Shown piece after piece: positions 16,909-26,072 of a stretch of DNA of 64,000 nucleotides. The notes beneath the pieces were generated by a model. It ran no database searches, had not been told where the DNA came from, and saw nothing but the letters and a program-made list of their open reading frames with translations. The first letter of the stretch is position 1. Every line of letters starts with the position of its first letter. This stretch comes from JBFIHF01 sp964411125 (GTDB taxonomy: Bacteria > Myxococcota_A > Bradymonadia > Bradymonadales > Bradymonadaceae): positions 1 through 64,000 of the forward strand of contig CAYPJU010000026.1 in the NCBI GenBank assembly GCA_964411125.1, written 5' to 3'. The translations under genes were made by a program, and so were the position numbers.

Positions 16909-18114
16909 TTACTGGAGGGTCAACGTCGTCACGTTCATGGTAATCGTCGCTGTCTCCACCGCAGGCGGGCGCCGGAAGACGATCGTGACCGTCGATGAAG
17001 TGGCGTTCGCGAGAGGGATTGGTGCACGCATCGCGTCACTGGTGAGGTCCAGCCCCGAGGCGTCGGTCTGCGCGAAGGTGATCGACTGCACTTCCAGCGC
17101 TCCGAGCGGCGCGTTGTCGGAACTGTGGACACGATACTCGTCCTGCGGATCGGAGCCGGAGCCGTCGAAGACGAACACGAAGATCTCCCCCGTGCTCGCA
17201 GACTCGATCTGCTGACCGTCCAGATTCACCGTGAACCTGGCCGGGGGTGATTCGAATCGATAGCTGCCTGCGGTCGGGACCGGCTCGCCGTCGACGATAC
17301 TCCCGAACTCGTAGAGTTCGACCGTGGCGCTGAACGTCATGCCGACCGTGAACGGTGGATACACCGCGCCGCCGTCGACGATCGAACTGACGTGACCCTG
17401 CAGCTCGATCGACCGCTTCGCCAGGCACTGGTCGGGGTCGTGGGGCGAGGTCACGCGTCCAGGCCCGCAGCCGTTGCAGTGGGTGAGGCTCGACTCGATC
17501 TCGTCGACCTCGAGCACGCCGCTCCCATCGGTGTCCCGACCGACATGAAGCACCTTCCCCCCCTCCGGGCAGACGGAGCCGACGAGGAGCTGCTGCTCGA
17601 GCAACAAGATCTCGCCGGGGCGCCCCGAGGTCCCGTTGCAGATCTCCCGCTCCTCGGACACCTCCGCCGGCTGCAGAACGCCGTCTCCATTGGCGTCGAG
17701 ACCCGCGCGGACGAGGACACCTCCTTCGACCCCGCAACCCGTGGCATCCGCGACTTCCAGAAGCGACCGGAGACCGTCCGCGCCTCGGGGCCCTCCGGCG
17801 CCGGGCGTGCCAGCCGGTCCTTCGTCTCCGTCCATCCCGTCTGCCCCATCGGCACCGTTGCAGACGACCGCTTCCTCCTCGATCTCGCCCTCGTCCAGCT
17901 TTCCGTCCCCGTCGGTGTCCATCCCCGCCACCATGGCGACACCTCCGTCTTCGCAGTCCGCTCCAGCCGGAACGTCCCGGAGCTCGACCAGGTTCGACTT
18001 CCCATCGTCGCCGTCGCTCCCTGCCGGCCCCTCCCTTCCCTCTTCGCCTACACAACCCACCGCACAAGTGACCAACCCGGCCCCGAGGGCGCGGTACCAC
18101 CAACGTCTACTCAT
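16909..18114 (-). CDS. Lipoprotein with collagen-like segments and repeated Cys/calcium-loop domains (DUF7151-like)
   Basis: The start at 18114 gives MSRRWWYRALGAGLVTCAVG with lipid Cys21, followed directly by collagen-like GEEGREGPAGSDGDDG. Three similar ~50-residue modules follow, each with a Cys, a D-x-[DN]-G-[DS]-G loop (DTDGDGKLDEGE, DANGDGVLQPAE, DTDGSGVLEVDE) and a terminal CNG. A second collagen-like stretch separates the first two modules. The C-terminal ~170 residues are a beta-rich domain ending in TITMNVTTLTLQ. It is a secreted, calcium-binding surface lipoprotein by inference; partner and role are unknown. Confidence 0.78.
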   Translation of the reverse strand: MSRRWWYRALGAGLVTCAVGCVGEEGREGPAGSDGDDGKSNLVELRDVPAGADCEDGGVAMVAGMDTDGDGKLDEGEIEEEAVVCNGADGADGMDGDEGPAGTPGAGGPRGADGLRSLLEVADATGCGVEGGVLVRAGLDANGDGVLQPAEVSEEREICNGTSGRPGEILLLEQQLLVGSVCPEGGKVLHVGRDTDGSGVLEVDEIESSLTHCNGCGPGRVTSPHDPDQCLAKRSIELQGHVSSIVDGGAVYPPFTVGMTFSATVELYEFGSIVDGEPVPTAGSYRFESPPARFTVNLDGQQIESASTGEIFVFVFDGSGSDPQDEYRVHSSDNAPLGALEVQSITFAQTDASGLDLTSDAMRAPIPLANATSSTVTIVFRRPPAVETATITMNVTTLTLQ

Positions 18115-18540
18115 CTGTCTGTTCTCTGGGGACCCGAAGATAACCTGTGCCCGACCTATCGGGAGGTTTCGGTCCATCGCTGAGGATACTCAAAGCACTT
18201 TCCCAAAGCTTGTCAATGGGACGCCTCCTCTTTCCGGACGCGCGAACCCGTGAGATCCCCCGTTGGGCTCCACTATCTTTTTTGTCCTTTTTGTCGCTAC
18301 GCGTTTCTCCCTCTTCTTCAGTTCTTTGCCATCTCTCTTTAAAGACTTTTCTGTCCGTACGGTACGTGTACTCAGCGAGGCACCATCATCTCCAGCGGCG
18401 TCCAGGGCCGCTTCGACACCGTCTTGCGTGGCCGCAGGCGCTGACTCATCGAACTGCGCTCGCCAGGCCTCGTTGGCCGGGACGCCGGCGGCGGGGTCAG
18501 GAGGCGTGCAGTGCGCCCAAAAGAGTAGTAGAACTGCGGC
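18115..18540. other. 426-bp intergenic region between divergent genes
   Basis: The part 18275-18365 is markedly AT-richer (poly-T/C on the plus strand) than the surrounding DNA and probably carries the divergent promoters. A minus-strand reading frame from TTG 18546 to the stop at 18190 would encode 118 residues: a hydrophobic start (HAAVLLLFWAHC), an acidic middle and a Lys/Arg-rich tail. Its third-position GC falls sharply in the second half, so I do not call it a gene. No RNA gene is seen. Confidence 0.5.
18188..18216 (-). promoter_or_regulatory. Candidate -35 element for the collagen-like lipoprotein gene
   Basis: A perfect TTGACA lies on the minus strand at 18216-18211. The best -10 at 17-bp spacing is only TTGAGT (3 of 6). 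The site is about 75-100 nt upstream of the ATG at 18114. Confidence 0.3.
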
Positions 18541-19080
18541 ATGCAACCGCCACTGTTGGATTCGGAAATCACGGTCATCGAGACCATCGGCGACCTGATC
18601 GACTTCTGGGGCTTCAGCAAGCACCACGGGAGAATCTGGGCGCTGCTCTACCTTCGCGAAGAGCCGTGCAGTTCTCCCGACATCCAGCAGCTCCTGGAGA
18701 TGAGCGCGGGGCTCGTCTCGATGTCGCTCAAGGAGCTGCTCCACTGGGACGTCGTGGAGAAAGTGTGGGTGAAGGGGGACCGTAAGGACTACTACGTCGC
18801 CAACACCGACCTGTGGCACATGATGTCGCGGGTCATCCGAGAGCGTGAGCAGAACCTCATCCAGTCGTGCATCCGCAACCTCGACGACGCACTCGGGGAT
18901 CTCGAGACGACCGAATCCGACGAGCGAATCGCCTACATGAAACCGCGCGTTCAGCATCTCTTGAGCCTCTCGGAGAGCTTCGCGGCGTTCCTGAACTTCT
19001 TGCTCAACAACGCCGAGGCGAACATTGGCGACCTCCAGCGTGACATGGCGAGGGGCCCGGCGGAGGACGAGACGAAATGA
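18541..19080 (+). CDS. GbsR/MarR-family transcriptional regulator
   Basis: The 179-residue protein has the GbsR pattern: an N-terminal helix ITVIETIGDLIDFWGFSKHH, then GRIWALLYLREEPCSSPDIQ and the recognition segment EMSAGLVSMSLKELLHWDVV, followed by the wing VWVKGDRKDYYV. The C-terminal part is long helices suited to dimer formation. Proteins of this group usually repress osmoprotectant or membrane-related genes, but the target here is unknown. The stop overlaps the next ATG by 4 bp, so the two are coupled. There is no clear ribosome site before the ATG, so the start could be weakly translated or leaderless. Confidence 0.85.
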   Translation: MQPPLLDSEITVIETIGDLIDFWGFSKHHGRIWALLYLREEPCSSPDIQQLLEMSAGLVSMSLKELLHWDVVEKVWVKGDRKDYYVANTDLWHMMSRVIREREQNLIQSCIRNLDDALGDLETTESDERIAYMKPRVQHLLSLSESFAAFLNFLLNNAEANIGDLQRDMARGPAEDETK

Positions 19081-19790
19081 GCGACGACTACGACAACCGC
19101 GGCCTCCTGCCGGGCCAGGTCGCGGCCTTGAGGCGCCAGATCGGCGATTCCGAGGAGACGTTCGCAGAGAAGCTCGGCGTGACGCCCCGGGTGGTCGAAC
19201 GCTGGGAGAGACAAGGCGTACCATCTGGTCCGAACGCGCTCGTCTTGCGGATGGTCGCGCGTACCGAGAAAGTCGCGCTGGACGAGGCGGACGACGACGG
19301 CGACGAGGAGTGCCGTATCTGCGGTTCTGCGGCCCGCGACAGGATCGTCGGGCAGCCGATCTGTTCCTCCTGCCACAACGACCCCATCGCGCCCCTGCTG
19401 GTCGACGGCTGGGACTTGAGCCGCGTGGACTACCCGGAGGCGAAGCGCGAGACGATCTCGTGCAAACTCCCCGACGGCCGCACCCAGCCGCTCACCGGAA
19501 CGTTCGCCTCGGAGGGCTTCACTTCGCTGATGACGCGGCTCTTCGGGCACGAGCCCCAGGTCGGGCACGAGTCGTTCGATGCCGCGGTCTTCGTGAAGTC
19601 GATCGACGATCCGAGCGCGACGCTCGAGGGCGAGGAGGTCCGCGAACTATTGAAGGCGCTCGTCGAGTACGGGGTGGTTCGGCTGGAGCCGTCGCGGATC
19701 GAGGTTCAGCGCGTCCCCGACTGGTACCAGGAACGAGACGTCATCCTCCTCGCCGCGCTGCTCGGCATCTCCCTTCTGGATCGGGCCTGA
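19077..19790 (+). CDS. XRE-type helix-turn-helix protein with four-Cys zinc site
   Basis: Residues ~11-65 form an XRE/MqsA-like HTH (VAALRRQIGDSEETFAEKLG, then VTPRVVERWERQG). A zinc-ribbon-like CRIC-x13-CSSC site follows, with Cys79, 82, 96 and 99, after an acidic DEADDDGDEE linker. The remaining ~135 residues are an alpha/beta domain that I do not recognise. The 237-residue protein is encoded in a 4-bp overlap with the GbsR-like gene, which suggests they act together in one regulatory unit. DNA binding is inferred from the HTH. Confidence 0.72.
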   Translation: MSDDYDNRGLLPGQVAALRRQIGDSEETFAEKLGVTPRVVERWERQGVPSGPNALVLRMVARTEKVALDEADDDGDEECRICGSAARDRIVGQPICSSCHNDPIAPLLVDGWDLSRVDYPEAKRETISCKLPDGRTQPLTGTFASEGFTSLMTRLFGHEPQVGHESFDAAVFVKSIDDPSATLEGEEVRELLKALVEYGVVRLEPSRIEVQRVPDWYQERDVILLAALLGISLLDRA

Positions 19791-19793
19791 CGT

Positions 19794-20633
19794 TCAGACC
19801 CCGAAGATCGCCCGATAGCCGTCGAAGACCGTAGGGTACTGCAGCTCGACGCCGAGCCCTTCGACCACGCGCCGGTTCGATGCTCGATAATCACCTCGCC
19901 AACGGGCGGCGGCTCCTGCGCCGCGCTCTCGCTCGTACTGCTCGATCGAAACCTCTTCGGGGCGTTCCACGCCGACGTTCTCGACGAGCCAATCGACCAG
20001 ATCCACGACCGCCACCGGTGTCCCGTCACTGGCGACGTACGTGTCGGCGGGGGACGGGACCGTAGCAGCCTTCCAGACGATGCGTGCCAGATCGTCGACG
20101 TGGATCCGGTTCGTGACCTTCACCCCACCGTCGACGAGCCGGTATCGTCCTTTGCGGATGTAGTCCACGAGAGTGCGCCCGGGCCCGTAGATCCCGACGG
20201 GGCGCACCACGACGACATCTTGTCCCGACTCCCTCAGCGCCTCCTCGACGCGAACCCGGGCCTCTCCAGTATGCGCCATTGGGTCACACGGTGTATCTTC
20301 GTCGACGATCGAACCGTCTGCGACGCCGTACACCGACGTCGACGAGATGTAGACGAATCGAGCCTTGGGGAACGCCCGGCAAACCTCGGCCTCGTCGGGT
20401 TTCGCGGAGGGCGGAACGCTCCAGACGATCGCGTCCGGAACATACCCCATTGTCCCCAAAGCAGCCGTGAGCGGCTCCGTCCCGTTCCACACGACGACCT
20501 CGGCGCCGAGGGCGCGGATCTCCGGTTCTTTTCCCGGCGTGGTGGTGGTCGCGAGGACGGTCCAGCCCTCGGTCGAAGCCAGCCGAGCGACGCGCTTACC
20601 GGTGTAGCCGGCGCCGACGACGAGGAGTCTCAT
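19794..20633 (-). CDS. NAD-dependent epimerase/dehydratase-family (SDR) protein
   Basis: The start at 20633 overlaps the mtnA stop (ATGA). The N-terminus RLLVVGAGYTGKRVARLAS has the Rossmann motif (GAGYTGK, 7-13). FVYISSTSVYG has the extended-SDR Ser and Tyr, and VVVVRPVGIYGPGR is the usual family segment. The classical Lys after the Tyr is not visible, so catalysis may be altered. At 279 residues it resembles the YeeZ-type SDR group. It is the last gene of the gatCAB-mtnA run; substrate unknown. Confidence 0.8.
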   Translation of the reverse strand: MRLLVVGAGYTGKRVARLASTEGWTVLATTTTPGKEPEIRALGAEVVVWNGTEPLTAALGTMGYVPDAIVWSVPPSAKPDEAEVCRAFPKARFVYISSTSVYGVADGSIVDEDTPCDPMAHTGEARVRVEEALRESGQDVVVVRPVGIYGPGRTLVDYIRKGRYRLVDGGVKVTNRIHVDDLARIVWKAATVPSPADTYVASDGTPVAVVDLVDWLVENVGVERPEEVSIEQYERERGAGAAARWRGDYRASNRRVVEGLGVELQYPTVFDGYRAIFGV

Positions 20634-21691
20634 CGCGCCCCCGAGGCGGCGACGAGGTCTGCCAGCGAGTCCGCGTAGGGAGCCGTTGCGACCCCCTTCT
20701 CCGTCACGATCGCCGTCACGAGCTCTGCTGGCGTCACGTCGAACGCGGGGTGGGCGGCCTGCACCCCCTCGGGTGCGATGGCGATGCCCCCGACGCGGGT
20801 CACCTCGTCGCTCGATCGCTGCTCGATCTCGATCGCGTCCCCCCCCGGCGTCCGAAGATCGATCGTCGAGATCGGCGCGGCGACGTAGAACGGTATCCTG
20901 TGATACTTGCAGAGAACGGCCAACGAATAGGTGCCGATTTTGTTCGCGACGTCCCCGTTGGCCGCGACGCGATCCGTACCGACGATCACCCCATCGACCG
21001 AACCCTGCTTCATGAAGTGGCCGGCCATCGAATCGGTCAGGAGGGTGACGGGGATTCCGTCCTCCCGGCACTCCCAGGTCGTGAGCCGCGCGCCCTGCAG
21101 GTAGGGTCGGGTCTCGTCGGCGAACACCATCTCGAGCCGCCCGCTCGCGTGCAGGGCCCGAATCACCCCCAGCGCGGTCCCGTAACCCGCCGTGGCGAGG
21201 CCACCGGTGTTGCAGTGGGTGAGAACCTTGAGGTTCGAGCCTTCGAAGAGGTCGAGCCCGAAACGACCCATCGCGATGTTGTTCTCTCGGTCCTCGTCGT
21301 AGATCGCCCGCGCTTCGTCGAGCAACCCCCCGACGAACTGACCGTGGTCATCGACCTTTTCGTCGACGAGGCGACGCATTCGTTCCAGCGCCCAGAACAG
21401 GTTGACGGCGGTCGGCCGGGTCGTCGCCAGCGCTTCGAACATCGCGTCGATCACGTCGTCGACCGGCCGCTCGGGGTGCTCTCGCATGCCGAGGGCCACA
21501 CCGTACGCAGCGGCGATCCCGATAGCGGGCGCCCCCCGGATCTTCATCGCGCGGATCCCTTCGGCCACTTCACTGACCGTGGTCATTTTCTCCCACACCG
21601 TCTCGGATGGGAGTCGCCGCTGATCGAGCATTTCGAGGTGTCCGCTGGCGGCGTCGCCGACCCAACGGATGGGGGTCACGTTCGTCTTCAT
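20630..21691 (-). CDS. mtnA: S-methyl-5-thioribose-1-phosphate isomerase
   Basis: This enzyme converts methylthioribose-1-phosphate to methylthioribulose-1-phosphate in the methionine salvage pathway, in the cytoplasm. The 353-residue product has both catalytic residues in family context: Cys160 in LTHCNTGGLATAGYGTALG and Asp240 in IVGTDRVAANGDVANKIGTY, the same numbers as in the Bacillus subtilis enzyme. The substrate-binding motif KIRGAPAIGIAAAYG is at 50-64. The start at 21691 is 2 bp after the gatB stop; the stop overlaps the SDR gene. mtnP, for the preceding step, is at 43637. No mtnB/C/D is in the window. Confidence 0.95.
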   Translation of the reverse strand: MKTNVTPIRWVGDAASGHLEMLDQRRLPSETVWEKMTTVSEVAEGIRAMKIRGAPAIGIAAAYGVALGMREHPERPVDDVIDAMFEALATTRPTAVNLFWALERMRRLVDEKVDDHGQFVGGLLDEARAIYDEDRENNIAMGRFGLDLFEGSNLKVLTHCNTGGLATAGYGTALGVIRALHASGRLEMVFADETRPYLQGARLTTWECREDGIPVTLLTDSMAGHFMKQGSVDGVIVGTDRVAANGDVANKIGTYSLAVLCKYHRIPFYVAAPISTIDLRTPGGDAIEIEQRSSDEVTRVGGIAIAPEGVQAAHPAFDVTPAELVTAIVTEKGVATAPYADSLADLVAASGAR

Positions 21692-21693
21692 CT

Positions 21694-23126
<1,433 letters not shown>

Positions 23127-23130
<4 letters not shown>

Positions 23131-24563
23131 CGGAGCCCCCTTTCGACGGCGGCCGCAATGCGTAGAGCGCGAGGCTCTTCGAACCACGGGGTCATGATCT
23201 GGAAGCCGACGGGGAGCCCCTGCGAGGTCGGCCGCACCGGTACGCTGATCCCCGGCACCCCGGCGAGGTTGCAACTGATCGTGAAGATGTCCTCCAGGTA
23301 CATCTCGAGCGGGTCGTCCGTCTTCTCGCCGAGGCGAAACGCCGGGGTGGGGGTGGTGGGACCGACGATGGCGTCGACGTCGGCGAACGCGCGTTCGAAG
23401 TCGCGCTTGATGAGCGTCCGGACCTGCTGCGCCTTCCGGTAGTAGGCGTCGTAAAACCCCGCCGACAGCACATAGGTCCCCAACATGATCCGACGCTTCA
23501 CCTCGTCGCCGAAACCCTCGGACCGGGAGCGCTCGTACATCTCGGCGAGGTTCGCGGCCCCCTCCGCCCGGTGCCCGTATCGAGCTCCGTCGTACCGGGC
23601 GAGGTTCGACGAGGCTTCTGCGGTCGCGATCAGGTAGTACGTCGCCACGGCGTGGCGCGTATGCGGCAGCGAAATGTCGACGACTTCGGCGCCTTCTTCA
23701 CGGAGCCGGTCGATGGCCGCTCGTACATTCTCGGCGACCTCTTCGTTCATCCCCCCGTCGACTTCGAAGTATTCACGAGGAACACCGACGCGCAGACCTT
23801 TCGTCCCCGCGTCGAGCTCGGCCGAGAAGTCCGGAACCTCCACCCGCGCGCTCGTCATGTCGTGCCGGCATTCGCCGCTGATCACCTGGAGCATCGCCGC
23901 CGCATCGGCCACCGTCTTCGTAAACGGCCCGATCTGGTCGAGCGACGAGGCGAACGCGATCAGGCCGAATCGGCTGACACGACCGTAGGTCGGCTTCATG
24001 CCGACGACCCCGCAGTGCGCAGCCGGCTGCCGGATGCTGCCTCCGGTATCGGAGCCGAGCGATGCGGCGCACAGGTCCGCGGCGACGGCGACGGCCGACC
24101 CTCCCGATGACCCACCCGGAACCCGCTCGTTGTCGACCGGGTTCAGGACCGGACCGAAGTGAGAATTCTCGTTCGACGACCCCATCGCGAACTCGTCGAG
24201 GTTGGTCTTCCCGACGAAGATCGCTCCGGCATCACGCAGTTTGGTCACGACCGTCGCGTCGTAGGGAGCGACGAAGTCCGCCAGGCTGCGAGACGCCGCC
24301 GTCGTGCGTCCACCGGCGACACAGAGATTGTCTTTCAGCGCGATCGGGATCCCTTCCAGCGGCCTCGCCTCGCCGCCCTGGTACGCCGCTTCCGCACGCG
24401 CGGCGCGTTGCTTCAGCTCCTCTTCGCACGTCCGGCTGACGAATGCGTTGAGCGGATCCGCCTCAACCGCGGCGAAGAGCTCGGCGGCGAGTTCGACGGG
24501 GCTCGCGGACCCGTCCGCGAACCGCTCTCGAAGCGCTGCGATGCCATGGTTCAGCAGGCTCAT
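23127..24563 (-). CDS. gatA: Asp-tRNA(Asn)/Glu-tRNA(Gln) amidotransferase subunit A
   Basis: GatA is the glutaminase subunit that releases ammonia for transamidation. The amidase-signature Ser-cisSer-Lys triad is visible: Lys77 (IALKDNLCV), Ser152 (VPGGSSGGSAVAV) and Ser176 (GSDTGGSIRQPAA), all two residues less than in the Staphylococcus aureus enzyme. The 478-residue length is typical. It overlaps gatC at its 5' end and gatB at its 3' end by 4 bp each. Confidence 0.96.
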
Positions 24564-24853
24564 GATCCCTCCACGACTTTCGGAACGCGGAACTGTGCGT
24601 CTTCGACGGCGGGAGCGTTCTGCAGGACCTCTTCGCGGGTCAGCCGGGACTCGGCAGTGTCCTCACGCAGGTGCATGACGAGGTCGACCGCGTGCGTCGT
24701 CGGTTCGACGTCCGTGGTGTCGACCTCGTGCAACGCTTCCACGTAGTCGAGAATCTGAGCGAGTTGCCCGCGGTATGCCTCGACGTCGTCTTCGGAGATG
24801 TGGAGGCGCGCGAGGCGCGCGATGTGAAGGACCTGTTCTCGGTCGATCGCCAT
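24560..24853 (-). CDS. gatC: Asp-tRNA(Asn)/Glu-tRNA(Gln) amidotransferase subunit C
   Basis: GatC is the small wrap-around subunit that stabilises GatA and GatB. The 97-residue product starting at 24853 (MAIDREQVLHIARLARLHIS) has the family pattern: an N-terminal helix pair, QLAQILDYVEALHEVDTTDVEPT, and the LREDTAESRLTREEVLQNAP tail. The frame extends upstream to 24910 but that part (MPPPPPLG...) is not like GatC. It is the first gene of the gatCAB-mtnA-SDR unit. Confidence 0.93.
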   Translation of the reverse strand: MAIDREQVLHIARLARLHISEDDVEAYRGQLAQILDYVEALHEVDTTDVEPTTHAVDLVMHLREDTAESRLTREEVLQNAPAVEDAQFRVPKVVEGS

Positions 24854-24900
24854 GATGTGCCTCTGGTGTAGAGCGGGCGCATAGATACCAAGCGGCGGGG

Positions 24901-24916
24901 GCGGCGGCAACGCCGC
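24901..24916. repeat. Short hairpin with GCAA tetraloop
   Basis: GCGGCG-GCAA-CGCCGC forms a perfect 6-bp stem. It lies directly beside the 27-bp inverted repeat in the divergent gatC / ABC ATPase intergenic region. Confidence 0.6.
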
Positions 24917-24917
24917 C

Positions 24918-24981
24918 GTGCGCGCTGCGCCCTGCGCTCTGCGCAGAGCGGAACGCGCAGAGCGCAGGGCGCAGCGCGCAC
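24918..24981. repeat. Perfect 27-bp inverted repeat in the divergent gatC / ABC ATPase promoter region
   Basis: The arms 24918-24944 and 24955-24981 are exact reverse complements over 27 bp, with a 10-nt loop (AGAGCGGAAC). The arm itself contains repeated CTGCGC words. The start codons of the two divergent genes are at 24853 (minus) and 25020 (plus), so the hairpin would be in or next to both 5' leaders. It could be a REP/MITE-like insertion, a transcriptional insulator or a regulatory cruciform. Confidence 0.9.
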
Positions 24982-25019
24982 CGATGACAGGCCGACCGCG
25001 ATTGATGTAAGACGGGTGT

Positions 25020-26069
25020 ATGGCGTCGGTAACGTTTCGAGATCTCCGGAAGTCTTACGGAGACGTGAGCATCATCAAGGGGGTGGACCTCGAGATCGGT
25101 GACGGGGAGTTCCTCGTGCTGGTCGGTCCGTCGGGGTGCGGGAAGTCGACGATGCTGCGATGCATTGCGGGGCTCGAGACGATCACGGGGGGGACGCTCG
25201 AGATCGGGGACCGCGTGGTGAACGACGTCGCCCCGCGGGACCGGGGTGTCGCGATGGTGTTCCAGTCGTACGCGCTCTACCCGCACATGACGGTTCGCGA
25301 GAACATGGCGTTCGGGCTGAAGATCCGGAAAGCGCCGCAGGCGGAGATCGATTCGCGGATCGCGGCGGCGGCGAAGCTCTTGGACATCGAGCCGTACCTC
25401 GACCGGCTGCCGAAGGCATTGTCGGGAGGGCAGCGCCAGCGGGTCGCGATCGGTCGTGCTATCGTGCGTCAGCCCGACGTCTTCTTGTTCGACGAGCCGC
25501 TGTCGAACCTCGATGCCGCGCTCCGAACCCAGATGCGGGTGGAGCTGAAGAAGCTTCATCGCGACCTGGGGACGACGATGGTCTACGTCACCCACGATCA
25601 GATCGAGGCGATGACGCTCGCGGACCGGATCGCGATCCTACGCGACGGCCACCTTCAGCAAGCGGGGTCGCCCGCGGAGGTTTACGAGCGCCCTGCCAAC
25701 CGGTTCGTCGCGAGCTTCATCGGGAGCCCGTCGATGAACTTCCTCGGTGTCGAGGGTGAAGGGTCGACGGTGCGGGGCGACGGTTTCGCGTTCGAGATGG
25801 GGCGAGACGTCGCGGGGGCGACAGAGATCGGCATTCGCCCGCAGGCGTTCGAGGTCGACGCCGACGGGGTCGCGATCGACGGCATCGTCGAGGTGATCGA
25901 ACCGATGGGGTGGGAGTCGTACGTCCACTTCCGCCGGGGGGAGGAGACACTCGTCGCGCATCTCGAATCGGAGGAAGCCGCGGGGTTGGCGAGTGGCGAT
26001 ACCGTCACGTTTCGGGTCGACCCCGCCGCCGTCCACGCCTTCGACGTCAACGGCGACGCGATCCGTTGA
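25020..26069 (+). CDS. ABC transporter ATP-binding protein, UgpC/MsmK/MalK type
   Basis: This 349-residue ATPase energises an ABC importer, most likely for sugars or glycerol-3-phosphate in this family. Walker A is GPSGCGKST (36-44), the signature LSGGQ is at 134-138, Walker B VFLFDEP at 154-160, and the D-loop LSNLDAALR follows. The C-terminal ~115 residues are the TOBE/regulatory domain (EIGIRPQAFEVD). No permease or binding-protein gene is next to it, which is usual for a shared MsmK-like ATPase. It is transcribed divergently from gatC. Confidence 0.92.
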   Translation: MASVTFRDLRKSYGDVSIIKGVDLEIGDGEFLVLVGPSGCGKSTMLRCIAGLETITGGTLEIGDRVVNDVAPRDRGVAMVFQSYALYPHMTVRENMAFGLKIRKAPQAEIDSRIAAAAKLLDIEPYLDRLPKALSGGQRQRVAIGRAIVRQPDVFLFDEPLSNLDAALRTQMRVELKKLHRDLGTTMVYVTHDQIEAMTLADRIAILRDGHLQQAGSPAEVYERPANRFVASFIGSPSMNFLGVEGEGSTVRGDGFAFEMGRDVAGATEIGIRPQAFEVDADGVAIDGIVEVIEPMGWESYVHFRRGEETLVAHLESEEAAGLASGDTVTFRVDPAAVHAFDVNGDAIR

Positions 26070-26072
26070 AGC

